64,000 nucleotides of DNA from Anoplopoma fimbria (Eukaryota; Chordata; Actinopteri; Perciformes; Anoplopomatidae), in assembly GCF_027596085.1 (NCBI RefSeq), contig NC_072469.1:15878238-15942237 (forward strand). Reading direction: 5' to 3'. The notes beneath the pieces were generated by a model that ran no database searches, was not told the origin of the DNA, and saw only the letters and a list, made by a program, of their open reading frames with translations. Shown here in pieces: positions 12,200 through 24,700 of this stretch (position 1 is the first letter of the stretch; each line of letters opens with the position of its first letter). A program made the translations under genes and the position numbers.

Positions 12200-14100
12200 T
12201 AAAGGTTTATAACATTTAGAATACTCATCCTACTAATATGATAGACTTATAAAAAATATGTAATATTCTATGGCTATTATCACAGCAGAAGGCCCTCTAA
12301 CCCAGTTATCCCTCAGAGTTGAGGCAAGCCAGTGAAAGAACTTCACAAAGAACTTTTCAAAGTCTGGAAAAGAGTTAAAAAGTTCAATGTTCAAAACATT
12401 TCTTGTCTTAGTTCTGCTTTTTGTTTTATTTGTTCAGAAGGGAGTGATCATTTTACTTCTGTTAGAAAAAAATGCAAGTTGGGTCTGTGAAAACATTTTT
12501 CATGTAAATGGGGGTTTTGAATACAACATAAGATAAGAAAGATATTGTCAAAATAAAAAAAAGAACACATTTTGGTTTAGCACAAACACACACAAACACA
12601 CACAAACACACACACAGACATATATTTTGGTTAAAACTCACTTGTGGACGAGGGAGAAACAACAGCGGATGACTTAGGTTCCACACAGTTTAAACTCTCT
12701 ATGTTTATGTAGAGGCTGTCGCCTTTCCGTTTCGTTGGGGAACCTCTTGCTTTTCATTTCTGCGCCCACGTTTTTAGGTTAGAGCATCCACACAACCCGT
12801 GAACAGCGAGACTGCAGTCGCTGAACTGCTGCCGCACTTCTTCTGCTAGTCTTCAGCAGATCATTATCATTGTCTATTTTTGCTCAGAAAAAATGGGCAA
12901 CACACAGCTGTGCTGCTCAGGCTCCATATGTCTTTTGTACAGTACTGGTCCAACAGCGTGTAGACTGCATCTTTTAAAGATTCAAATGTGGGTCAAGATG
13001 TAAAAAGTTATTTCAGCTTTCGAGTTCTTCAAAGATTAAAATTATTTTAAATGTTATGTTATTCCCATTTTGGCTATTGTGAAAAGAGAATAAAAAATTA
13101 ATTAATAGAACAGTAAATATGTAAAAAAATAAGTAAAATATGTATGAAATCCAGGTTGCTCAGCAATACAGTTCAAGCACATCTCAAAACAACAGTATGG
13201 CTGTTACTATGTTACTTAAAAGAAAGATAACCTCAAAATAAAAAATACATATTTTTCCTCTTACCTGTAGTGCTATCTATCAATCTAATCTAATTTAATT
13301 TTGGAAATATCTGCTGTAGAGATGTCTGCATTCTCTCGAATTTAATTGGACAGTCTAGCACTCTGCTTGTGGCGCTCAAATCATTGAAAAAAACATTTGC
13401 AAAACTCAACATCAATGTGTCTTTCCAGAAAACAGGACCCAGTTATTCAGTGAAATCAGGCCAGTTAACATGCAGAGAAAATGTCATTAATACAGTGTTA
13501 CGTTAATTTAATGTTGGTGTGTGTGTGCGCTCTAAACTAAAGTCTGGGGGTGGAGTCTATAGGGTGGATGGATGTGAAAGGGAAAATGTTTTATTTATAC
13601 ATAGTTATAATAATAATGTTAATAATAATATCAAGAATAAAAAAAATAATGATAACATGTAAATAAATGAATAAAGAAAGAGAAAAAATGTAGACAAATG
13701 CTAATACTAATCATATGTTTACTGCCACCACCAAAGCTACTATTAATAATAACAATAACAAAATAATAATAAAGAAGTTAGAGGAAGTGCCAGGCAGCTG
13801 GGTACCAGGCAGCTCCGGTACGGGACAGCAGAGTCTGGCAGTCGTCCGGTTTTGTACTTAAACATCTGGAATTTTCTTTATTCATGTAAATTTTTGGAAG
13901 CAATAGGACCCTTATAGGAGGGGGCGGTCCAATTGTCGGCTCGATACCATTAAATCATAGGCAAACAAGACCCGAGGTCTTATTTCGTTAGTTGTATTGT
14001 GATGACCTAGCCTTCCTTCCCCCTGCCAGCCGCTCTAAAGAGAACCATCAGAATTCCTCGAATCGAGCTTCAGCTGCCAGGTACAGGGAGGATCACAGCC
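12200..14100. other. No gene recognised; AT-rich, with a CACAAACA microsatellite
   Basis: A short (cacaaaca)n/CA array lies at about 12,582-12,617, and 13,595-13,790 is low-complexity AAT-rich sequence. No supportable gene. Confidence 0.5.
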
Positions 14101-14118
14101 CCCAACAGTTTCCATGTA

Positions 14119-14477
14119 CCCTATTTATGATCCATCCATCCATCCATCTTCCGTTACCGCTTATCCAGTTAAGGGTCGCGGGGGTGCTGTAGCCGATCCC
14201 AGCTGTCAATGGGCGAAGGCAGGGTACACCCCTGGACAGGTCGCCAGTCTGTCACAGGGCTGACATATATAGACAGACAACCACTCACGCTCACATTCAC
14301 ACCTATGGGCAATTTCAGAGTCATCAATTAACCTAAGCTGCATGTCTTTGGACTGTGGGAGGAAGCCGGAGAACCCGGAGAGAACCCACGCTGACACAGG
14401 GAATTGAACCCGGGCCCCTCTTGCTGTGAGGCGACAGTGCTAACCACTACACCACCGTGCAGCCCCCTATTTATGAT
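14119..14477 (-). mobile_element. tRNA-derived SINE with RTE-type tail, 13-bp target duplication
   Basis: The element occupies 14,132-14,464 on the minus strand. From its 5' end it has an A box (tggtgtagtgg), a B box (gggttcaattcc), the conserved body with ttctctccgggttctccggc and agtccaaagacatg, and a 3' end of gcttatcc..gggtcgcggggg-like sequence followed by GGAT repeats. It is flanked by the perfect direct repeat ccctatttatgat at 14,119-14,131 and 14,465-14,477. The 3' end matches that of the RTE element at 29,740, the likely source of its mobilising machinery. Confidence 0.9.
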
Positions 14478-14779
14478 GAAGATATTAATCATAATAAAAC
14501 GAATTAATAATATGGTGGCGAAGGGGTTTAAGAGAGAAAGAAAGAAAAATATACAAGAAGGCAAAACATATAGAATTCATGACAAATATGCAACAATAAA
14601 TAAATAATAAAAAAGAATAAATACATTGGTAGATGGGCGTATAGGAGGTTGTCTGTGTTGGGGAGGTTGTGAATATATATGCACCAGTTGAATAAATAAT
14701 AATGATAATAATAACAACCATACAAATAAAAACAATAATACTGTCCTTAAAAATAACAATGGCAAAACATAAACACTTG

Positions 14780-15310
14780 ATAAATGTTTACCTTTAATAA
14801 AGGCTGTTAGATCTGGGTGAATTATGGGTGGAGTGCCTTTTTCTATCCTGTGAGCTAGTGTCTTATTGATGATTTTTAAATCTCTCTTGAGGAGAGAAAA
14901 AGGACGGTAACTTGATGGCAATGTTGGGCCTTTGTTAGGTTTGAGTAAAATTGTGTTCAAGTTCTATGGAAGTCTTAAATGTAGCTTTGATTCTATAATA
15001 ATTCAGTTGAAGAGTAGAGCTAGAATGGACCAGTAATGCTTAAAGAACTAAGTAGGGAAGCCATCAGGCCTGGTGCTTTTTTATTGGGAATGAGATTGAG
15101 GGCAGTTGAGAGTTTATTCTAGATATTGGTGAATTAAGTATGGTGGTTTGTTTTTTACTAAGCTGTGGTAGATCAATGCTGTTGAGAATGAGTTGATGTC
15201 CTCTTGATTTGGGTCTTTTCCTGAGTATAAGTTGGCAAAAACAGTTGAAAATTTGATTTATCTTTAAGGTTGAATTTGTGGGCTTCCCTGCTAACTGCTT
15301 AATGACAGAT
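14780..15310 (-). mobile_element. L1-type LINE ORF2 fragment, start of reverse transcriptase
   Basis: The minus strand reads LRKRPKSRGHQLILNSIDLP (near 15,180-15,250), KAPGPDGFPT (near 15,075), FKHYWSILALLFN, then SSYRPFSLLKRDLKIINKTL and PPIIHPDLTAFIKGKH (14,800-14,930). This is the usual order of the L1 reverse transcriptase N-terminal part. Truncated at both ends, with frameshifts. Confidence 0.8.
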
Positions 15311-15689
15311 GGTTTATTTTGCCAGATTTATTGCTATGTAGGAAATTTGCTTGTAGAAGTCTGTTTATCAGGAATTGAGCTTTCTTACACACATTTTTTT
15401 TCTTCATAATTTTGTTTAATTTAATTTAATTTGCAAGTATTTATCAGATGAATTGATATGGTGGAAATTTGCTTGTCGAAGTGTATTGGGGAATTGAGTT
15501 TTCTTACTTGTAATTAAATTTTTGGGGAATTTATACTCTCATTTGTTCTGGGTTTCCTTTGTTGGGTTACTTGCCGCTGTGTTTTTGAGTTGCTTGATTT
15601 TTTTTCTTCTCTCGTTTAATAAACGGAGAATGAAATTATCATGCCCCTAAAAACTGCCTTTTCTGTCTCACACAGAAGAGTTGGTGATG

Positions 15690-18010
15690 AACGATGAATG
15701 ATTTGGGGGAAACAATATGGAAACTTATACTCAACGCAAATATATTTAATGATCCAAAAATAGTGGAGAAACTTAAGGAAGACATCAGATACTATCTAGA
15801 ACTTGATGATTCTGGGAAAGTGTCAACAGTAATTCTGTGGGACACAATAAAAAGATGTAATAAGAGGGAAAATAATTCACTGCATATATGAAGAAACCTA
15901 GTGGCAGAGATTGGCAGATCTGCAGGTGCAATTAAAACAGCTACAATTTGTTAACAGTAATAAAACAAATTCTTATTTGAAACTTGAAATTTTTAAAAAC
16001 TACACAGATTGACCTAATGTATACACAGGAAAACGAGAAAAGGTTTCTTTTACTGAAACAAAAAAATGTCAGAGGCAAATCAGCAAAATGTATAGTTCAC
16101 AAGTTATGTAAACAAGTGGGAAAACAAAGAGCCCAAAAACAAAACATTACGAGAATAAAATAGAGAAAATTCAAGAGAGCTTTGGAACATTTTACCAAGA
16201 GCGGTATTCTCAACCCCAGGCCTCCAACAAGACCCATATCAACATTTTCTTAAGTTCTTTGAAACTATCCATACTCATAAAACAAAAAATAGTACAACTA
16301 ATTTCTGCCAAAGAATTGGACCTGGCTATCTCTAAATTAAAGGGTGGAAAGTCCCAAAGCTCAGATGGTTTTACCACAGAGTGATACAAATCTTTAAAGC
16401 CACAGCTATCTCCATTATTAATCAACACATTAAACTCAAAACTTACAGAAAGGAGAATTTTTAAACTCTTGGAGGAAGGCAATTATCTCGTGCTATTCCG
16501 AAAGAGGACAAAGAGAAACAAGAATGTGGTAATTCTCAGGGTTCTCAATTATCTTATTTTTCTTTCTCATGTCATTATATTATAAATGTAAAACAAAAAG
16601 CAAGCTCAGTAGGAGTTACACATTTTTTGATTAGAGGTCACATGGCTAACTAGCTATGCTAGTCTTCACAGCAAACACTTCCATCTATAATCACAGTTAC
16701 AATTCAAACTGCCCCTCTCTCCCTGCACTAAGTTCCTGGCCCCAAGAAGAGGCGTGTACCAGGCAAGGGCTGCTGTAAAGCACACAGTCTAGTCACAGTC
16801 ACAGGTAGAATGCTGTTGGAAGTGTAAAAAATTTGATTGCTGGTGAAACTGTAGGAAACACTGCGTCGGATGAGGTCTGATGAAAAAGAAGGATGCAGAA
16901 TGGCGATATGAGGATTTGCAGACAGTTTGAGGATCCGATGTAGTTAAAAGATTTAGTCACAACCCCTTTTATTACTTTTAATTGGTTCACCCACTGACAG
17001 ATGTAAAGGGTAACTAATAGCATAGATATATGAAAGAAAAAAGAAATGACGAGAGACATGCTGGGAGGAAAAATGCCCAATTTCTCCTCTCCTATTTGCT
17101 ATATCTATTAAACCCATAGCTCAATTAATAAGACTGCGTGAAGCATTCAACATCTACCAGAAGGGAGCACTACTAGCAAATAATGTTCTGATGTATTTTT
17201 AAGAGCCGGAATTTTTTTTTTATAATTACATTAATTAAAGCAAAATATGAGGCTTTTTTTTTTAAAGATAAAATCAGATATGCAGAAATGGTATTTTATA
17301 CCATTTTATAATCTTAATTCAAGAATAAGCGCAGTTAAAATAAACATTCTCTCTTGACTACTATACCAGTATAGGTCAATGACCATCAATTTAGGGATTG
17401 GGACAAATCCTCAGTTTATCTGGCAAGGAATAAAACCAAGAACCCATTTAATAGGGCTCAATGCTAACACCTTTGCTATATTGTTGCAATGCCGCCAAAT
17501 TAAAGGGAATTAGAATTTGGAATGATTACTACTTTTCCTCTACAATAGCTGATAAATGCCTTGCAGCCCTACTCAAAGAGAAAAAAAAACTAAATAAATC
17601 TCACATAAAAAATATGGCAGATGGTGGTTAAGTCATGTGGAATCCACAACATGTTATATCTTCTCATATGGTGTGCCTACGATACAGATTTTTTTCCTTA
17701 CAGAGGAGATAAGATTAGAATCCTGCATAAGGAAAGGACTTACAACCTCTCCCTCATCGTATTGGAAAAATCTCCATTTTGATGTGGACGTCTAATCAGT
17801 GCTGATAGTAAGTTTAGTCCATGGCCGCAAATTCCATTCCCTGTATGTTCACTGGTACCGGAGGAGTGTTAACCCCGGCGGAAGTCATCTTCCAAAACAA
17901 AGTGGCTAAATCCAGTACCACCTATGTTGGAAGATTGGTAGGGAATTAATGGAGAGTTGACTTATTCATTGAGGATCCAAAACGTCAAATTTGATCAAAT
18001 TCGGAATTAA
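15690..18010 (+). mobile_element. L1-type LINE ORF2 fragment (pre-RT to C-terminus), internally deleted or interrupted
   Basis: The plus strand starts with IRYYLELDDSGKVSTVILWD (pre-RT segment), then KELDLAISKLKGGKSQSSDG near 16,310-16,360, IPKEDKEKQECGNS near 16,500, then after about 550 unrelated bases SPLLFAISIKPIAQLIRLRE (about 17,090-17,150), a FIWQGIKPRT-like block near 17,410-17,440, KGIRIWNDYYFSSTIADKCL near 17,500-17,560 and a C-terminal block near 17,900. The central reverse transcriptase motifs, including the YADD box, are missing. Confidence 0.75.
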
Positions 18011-18179
18011 AAGATCCTAATTATAACCGCAATGAAAGCTAACTTTGTATGACTCCACTAACTCTCTTCGTCTTTTTGATGGGAATAGTAGAAATGTAAG
18101 CATGTTTTTAATGGGTTGTTGGATGGGCATATGCCATGGAGGTATGTAGGCCGTATGCATGTCGGTATACTGGTGAATA

Positions 18180-18212
18180 TTGATGTGTGTGTGTGTTTGT
18201 GTGTGTAGATGT
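18180..18212. repeat. Short GT microsatellite
   Basis: Imperfect TG/GT run just 3' of the L1 fragment. Confidence 0.8.
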
Positions 18213-18434
18213 GTTACATCTGTATATTTGGAAAGGTATGGATATGGATGTATACTACTGGAAGTGAAGATGGACGACTGAAAGTTTTCCTGAGTTACAG
18301 CCAATAAGTACTGTGGCTTCATATACCTTTCTCTGTGCATGTAAATATATACAAGTATATAAAATAATGGAAAAGAGTTCTAAAATGATAAAAAAAGAAT
18401 TGGCAAAAATATTGAAAAGCTTTGTACTCTTTAA

Positions 18435-19280
18435 CATAAGATAATAATAATCCTTTATTAGTCCCGCAGCGGGGAAATTTACAGGATTTACAGCAGCATA
18501 GAGTACAGTGCAAACAAGAGACATAGCAAAAAAAAGCAGTAAAAACAGTAAAGAATATTAAATAAGTAAAAAAATCCACAATAACTAAAATATTATATAT
18601 ACAGACAGGATAACTATTATATTGCACAGTGTATTTATACTGCACAGATTTTTTGTGTCGTGTGGTCTACTGGGAGCAGAGATGGTTGTGCAGCCTGACA
18701 GCAGCAGGAAGGAAGGACTTGCGGTACCTCTCCTTCACACACCGGGGGTGAAGCAGCCGGTGGCTGAAGGAGCTGCACAGAGCTGCCAGGGTGTCCCGCA
18801 TGGGGTGGGAGGTGTTGTCCATCAGGGATGATAGCTTAGCCATCACCCTCCTGTCTCCATTTCCACCGTATCCAGTGGACACTCCAGCACACAGCTGGCC
18901 TTCTTGACCAGTTTGTTCAGTCAGTTAACCATATTCACTCTTTGCAGAGTTACTCTCACATCTGCTGTGGGTATTGACAGTTGTAAGTCCTCTGATCACA
19001 GCGAATATAACAGGTTTACGCTCATCTGGCAAAGTGCCCCCACTCAACATTCTGTTTTTTGTGGCCTGTGATGTTCTGGATCACCTGCCACATATCTTTG
19101 GTGTTGGAGTTTTTCTCCAGTCTCTCCTTCTGCCTCCACTTTGCTTCCTTGTTGCCAGCTGACAGTCCTGCTCTGACGGTTCTGTTTGTGATTTGGTCCC
19201 CTGACTGAAAGGCAGCTTTTTTGGGGGGCTCTGGATAGGGCCCTCATCTCACCATTCATCCAGGCTTTCAAATTGTCTTT
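18435..19280 (-). mobile_element. CR1/Rex-like LINE fragment with 3' tail
   Basis: The minus strand reads a pre-RT-like block (AWMNGEMRALSRAPQKS near 19,200-19,260) and a C-terminal block with MDNTSHPMRDTLAALCSSFS and KERYRKSFLPAAVRLHN (18,690-18,830), and ends in the fish LINE tail whose plus-strand reading is taataatcctttattagtcc cgcagcggggaaattt. The middle of the element is deleted. Confidence 0.65.
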
Positions 19281-21545
19281 GTAATCAACACATCATCAAC
19301 ACATCATCAACACATTTGCAACACATTTGTGTCAGCATGGTCCACAGTATTTTTTCCTCTTGTGCAAGTGAGGACATGCTGGTTGAATTTAATTAAAACA
19401 GTTCCGTACAGATGTTAAAATGCGGGCACAGTGGTGTGATTTCTGCCACCTCATGAGAGTGTTATTGATTTTGTCATGTAACTCTTTACGTAAAAGTGAC
19501 TAAGCATATGTATTTTGTCTGAGCTTAAGTCGCATATCGCATATATATATATTTTTTTACATATTTGCCTTTGTTTGACAGTCAGTATACTAAGAGACAT
19601 GAAACATGATAAGAGAGGGGGTATGCAACAAAGGGTTTTAGTCTGAACAGGCTCGGATTTGAAGACACTTCGAGCAGCTAGGATCTTCCAAGCTCTCATA
19701 TAATATTCACCCTGCCGGCCTTCAGTCAAGGGACAATGTAATCACTCATTCTAATTTTAATTCAGCAGCTGCTGTGGAAACTTAACTAGAATACAAAAAC
19801 CTGAACGCTTTCATTTTGGAAAAAATGACCAGTCAAATTATTCCTATCAAATCTTGAGTTACAACAAACACAGCAGGTCGAGAAAGGATTTGTGTTGACT
19901 GACCTTTTCTCATAAAAACTCTTCACATTTATTATACACATAATGACCAGTCTATTTAACCCTTGGTGCAGCTGTACTAAACACCAGACACCCACAATTG
20001 AATTAGCATAAACTAATAATGACATGACATTTAAATTAGTGCAGTTTACAACTTAGTTTACATGAGAGCAGTTTAGTCATGGAGAAGAAAGAGACAAACT
20101 TGCCTTTAGGGTAGCAACATAAAACAGACAGTGTGCATACTGTCCCTGTGTTGCTGTTTGGTTGCACTGTAACTAACAGATTGCCATATTAATCCTTTAA
20201 AATTCTTCTGTGGATACTGTGCAACATACGTTTAACGACACGTTGTCCTTAAAAATGTTGACTGTTGCTGTAGTGTGACTGTTAGGAAGATAGAAGAAAG
20301 AAAAATAGAAAGAGAGAAGGGAAAAAAGGAAAGATTTTTGTTCATAAAGGAAAAATTAAAGATTTAGGAAGATTCGATCAAATGTAATTAAAGTAACATT
20401 GTCTGCTAAAACACAAATCAATACAATTTCAAAAATTGTTATCAAATCAAACCTGCATAATGGCTTTAAATGAACACATCACTGAATTTCAAATCCTATT
20501 ATAGAGCTGGCTGGGATAATGCTAACAGAGTTGTAAATAAATAACAGGCTGCCAGGGCTAATGGACCAGCTGGCAACCCATTCGTGTGTTGATTAGAAAT
20601 AAGAAAGTATAAACCAGAAATGAAATGTGTGAGGCATTTATTTCTCAAATCATTAAGTCCTATCATAACTGAAAGGATGCAGTCAACTCATGTGGGAGTT
20701 CGGGTTGCCCAGATCTGAGCCACTCCTTGTTTCAAGACTGAGACAGAAGCAGAAGACAGAAAAATAGACTTTGACAGTGAGCGTAGACATGCACCAAAAT
20801 GGTTGATTACAACAATACTGCATGATTGGTATAAGAAATTTCTGTTTACATTTTGATACATATTTTGTGCCACAAAAAACTAAACAGCTTCTGTTGGAGC
20901 TCTGAACTTTTTACAGCAACCTTAAAAACCAATGGGGAGTTTGTTTTTTAAATAAATGACTAATGTTGAGTATTGTTGAGTATTATTGTAAACTACTCAA
21001 AAAGATCTCTTTAGATAACTCTTGTTTAACACATCTGATTTTTAAATTATTCAACAACATGAAACTAAAATGTACAGCTACTCCCAAAGGCAATCAAATG
21101 CAGGACCTGCATACCAGACTCAAACAGGAGGCAGAAACAAACAAACTTAGTCACACAAAAACAAACTTTGTGACTAATTAACTCGAAAAAGTAACTGTTC
21201 TAGGCAGCGGTAGACCTGCAGAGGACCCTATGTTCTGCAAGGCAAAAATTATTTTTTTCTCAATGGAGTCTCGTGGCTTTGGTGAAAGCACAGATGGACA
21301 CGACAGCTTCAGTTCCTTGTCTGAAATGGCTATCTGATGGCAGCCACAACTGGGCACCCAAAATATTATGCAGTTTGCTGGAGCAGAATACAAGATTAGC
21401 CGTCAACCGATACAGAGGTGCGCAGGCAGTCAGCCCTTTGCCCACTTTTTTGCATTTTTCAAAATGATTCAGTGGCTGGAGTTAGACTAAGCCCTGAGTG
21501 TGAAGTTACACTTTATAATGCCCATCCCTAGTATAGCGGGTCTTG
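19281..21545. other. No gene recognised
   Basis: Contains a short direct repeat of atcaacac units at about 19,285-19,330 and otherwise AT-rich sequence without supportable features. Confidence 0.5.
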
Positions 21546-21547
21546 TA

Positions 21548-21774
21548 CAGTTTATTAGTGATGCACCGGTATCTGCATCAGGTCCGATACTGTGCTCATG
21601 TACATGTACTTGGAAAATTCTGATAAAACTGCACCCAAAACCACTACAGCATTATGACAACATCTGATGAAAATAAAACATGATTTCAATCGCGTTGTTA
21701 GAACTGTATTTGTATTATTTAGTACTCATGTCGTTCCTCGGTATGGATTCTATCTGTGCATCCCTACAGTTTAT
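21548..21774. mobile_element. Short non-autonomous hAT-type element with 8-bp target duplications
   Basis: The element is 21,556-21,766 (211 bp). The left end tagtgatgcaccggtat and the inverted right end tagggatgcacagatag are imperfect terminal inverted repeats of the GATGCACCGAT type common in hAT elements. The 8-bp direct repeat cagtttat flanks it at 21,548-21,555 and 21,767-21,774. No transposase frame. Confidence 0.75.
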
Positions 21775-24700
21775 GATGTTTACCTTATCGCGGTGGCAGG
21801 AGAGGATTGGCAGTTCTTGGCTCTGGGAACTTCAATCCAGGGATCTAGACGTCTCATCTGGGTTGGCTAGCAATCAACTTCAAACGACTCAAAAGACCTG
21901 ACCTGCAGGCGTTAAAATAGTCAGATATGTTTATTACTTAATTGCCTTTTCCATTTATCAGGATTTGTTAATTTCTTTCATTTGAAAAACATATACTTTA
22001 TAAATATTATGTAAATTCCACATCAAAATATGCTCAATAACCTTTGCAGAAAATAATTTGAGTAAAAGGAAACTGAATTTATATCTTAAGTGCATTTACT
22101 TTATCACTGATCATGAGTCACAAACTATTCACTGTAAAGTTTACACAATACTATAATGCCAGCTGTTCTTTTTAATTGATATTCAATAAAATATTGTTAT
22201 CTATTTTACCCAACTTACCATTTCATGAGTTGGTCTGTGTCTTTCGACAGTTTTCGGTTAGCAGGGCCTCTCATATCCACATCTACTAGTACAGACTGTT
22301 AATGCTCTGATTTTACAACGTTATATCGTGTTTTCACTGTTTTAACTGTTACATTTGTACCTTTAAGCAGCATTTCCTAACGCTGCAGTGTCACCCAGCG
22401 TCTTACTGGTGCATGCTGCCTTCGGCTTTCTTTATACTTGCGCTAGGCTCCGTAGCGAGCGCGTGAGCTCCGAATACGTACGAAGGCGTTTATGTTCTCT
22501 GTGCTGCATTATTCTATAATTCTATTATTATAATTATTATATTATAATTCTATATAAAACATAAAACCGGCTTATAAACAATATTTACTGTGAAGAATCA
22601 AAAAGGCAACGAGTGTAACCCATAGGTATGCCTATAGGCTGAGACCAATTGCGGAGCCCTTGATTACGTCATTTTCTGGCGCTCGCGGTTGCAGACCTGC
22701 GTTCTGATTGGCTAAGGCACTTATCGTTAACTCTTTGTGACATGTGACACAAGCACAAATGAACAACAACCTTTACAACCGTGGATGTACAACTGCAGCT
22801 GTAAGAGTAGAGGGACTTTAGTAGAGCGTTTTATTGCTCTGGCTATTCCAATTGTCCAAATGAAATCACTTGTGACAAAAACTATACAATGTCTCTCTTT
22901 TCCATTTGATAGAATATCTACAAATTGTCCATACTGTCTATTGAACATGTTTCCTGGATTGTTGCGCTACCTGGTCCGTGTCAGATATCTCATATGTGAC
23001 TATATCTAGCCAACTGTTTATGAGTCATTGAAAAAAAAAGCAATTGGAAATGTGCCTTCCTCCTTCAAAGAATAATACAGAGCATTACATTCTCAGTGTA
23101 AATGCTTAGCAATAACTCTCATAACAGTTAGAGTACAAAGCACTCAAGGGGGACACAATGCTTTGTTGGTTTAATGGATTGAGGCAAACTCATTCTTACT
23201 GAGTTATAGTCACTTGTATTCATCGTAAAGCTGTAGTATCACATACAAGCAGAGCGCCATTTCAACTAATTCTGTAAAAGCAGCATGGTGTATCAAAAAA
23301 CGAGGTATTGATCTGTTAAGCACAAGAAAAATAAGTGCCCTATAAATGACGGTGTACTTTACATTATAGTCTCTGCTTACCTAATAATCATACCGCTGAC
23401 AAGAAAGATGGGGGTAGCCTATAGTTTGAAGCGTATACTACTCAGACAGTATGCATATAGTCCCCTCTCTAGGGAAACTGTTTAATTAGTATTTTTACAG
23501 CTGAAAATAAACTATTGTGGCAAAGAAAGAGGATGTTCCGTGATAAGAATTTATTACATTTCGAAAGCATCACATTTTTAAAATGGGCCTTACAGTAACT
23601 GTATGCCCAAATCATCTTATACCTTATCAGACCTGACAGCTGTGTCACCCAAGCACAAACCACTAATATGATTTCATGAAAGCAGACTTTAGATGTGAAG
23701 AAACATACATGTGTATTCAATAGATCCTTCCACGTTAAATTGTGGGTGAATTAAATATTTCTTTCTGATAAACAGCTCTGCTGAAACATGTGTTACAGTA
23801 TCCACAATATTCATTTCAGACCAGATTTCTCTGTGAATTATCCCCTTTAAATCCAGGACATTGATAGTGACACCAAACTAAATGTTATTAATTCAAGTCT
23901 TTCATAGTGCAACTATAGGTGTATATATGTAACTAAGACTTCATATTATTCATAACATTACAAAAACACATCCGTTCAGTCTATTCAAAGCAACATACAC
24001 ATGGGGGTCATTTAAAAGATTATTTCCCTCAGAGGAACCAAGTGGAAGTGTTTCATGTTGTGAACGAATCTATAAAGCTATTCAAACACATCAAAAGAAA
24101 AGTTAGGTGAAAGATGTACAAGGCACTTAGAATTATGCAATTTACAGAAAAACAAAACATGAACAAAACTCATATGCATTTCTCACATATTGACACATTA
24201 GATCCATTTGGGAATCAAAACAGATTCAGTGGTTGAAAAGGCACATTTCTGTCAAACAAATTAAGTAGTAAAAACCATATCCTAGCAACCACTATGGGTT
24301 GCCATTCATCCATAAAGTGCATCTCATGACCTCTTTTCCCAGGTTGAGACGATTCAATAGAGCTGTGGTTGTTAAACACTGTATTAAATCATCATCAAAG
24401 AGTGAAAACACACCAACACATGTGAAACCACTGCACCTCAAGTGTTTTATATGGCTTTTGGGCATGACGTGTAGGCCTGGCAACACTGTCTAGTAGTGAT
24501 GCCCCAGTCAGCCTTTTCTATTACAATCTCCCACCTGACCCGCTATAAGAGCCAATCTGCACGGCCCGACACAAAAATGATGCGTTAATCAACCACCTGG
24601 CCCGATCTGCAAACCGCTAACGTTATGCATTATAGTCACACAATTTTCAAGGGTCTGGTCTGACTCGAGTGCCGCTGCCTGCTGTGTGTCAGATATATTT

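Noticed and set aside
14400..14464. tRNA gene
   Set aside because: A and B boxes belong to the SINE; the body does not fold as a tRNA and a 13-bp target duplication surrounds the element.
24490..24640. Possible hAT end (gtgatgccccagtcagcc, cctgacccg words)
   Set aside because: No matching inverted end or target duplication could be found.
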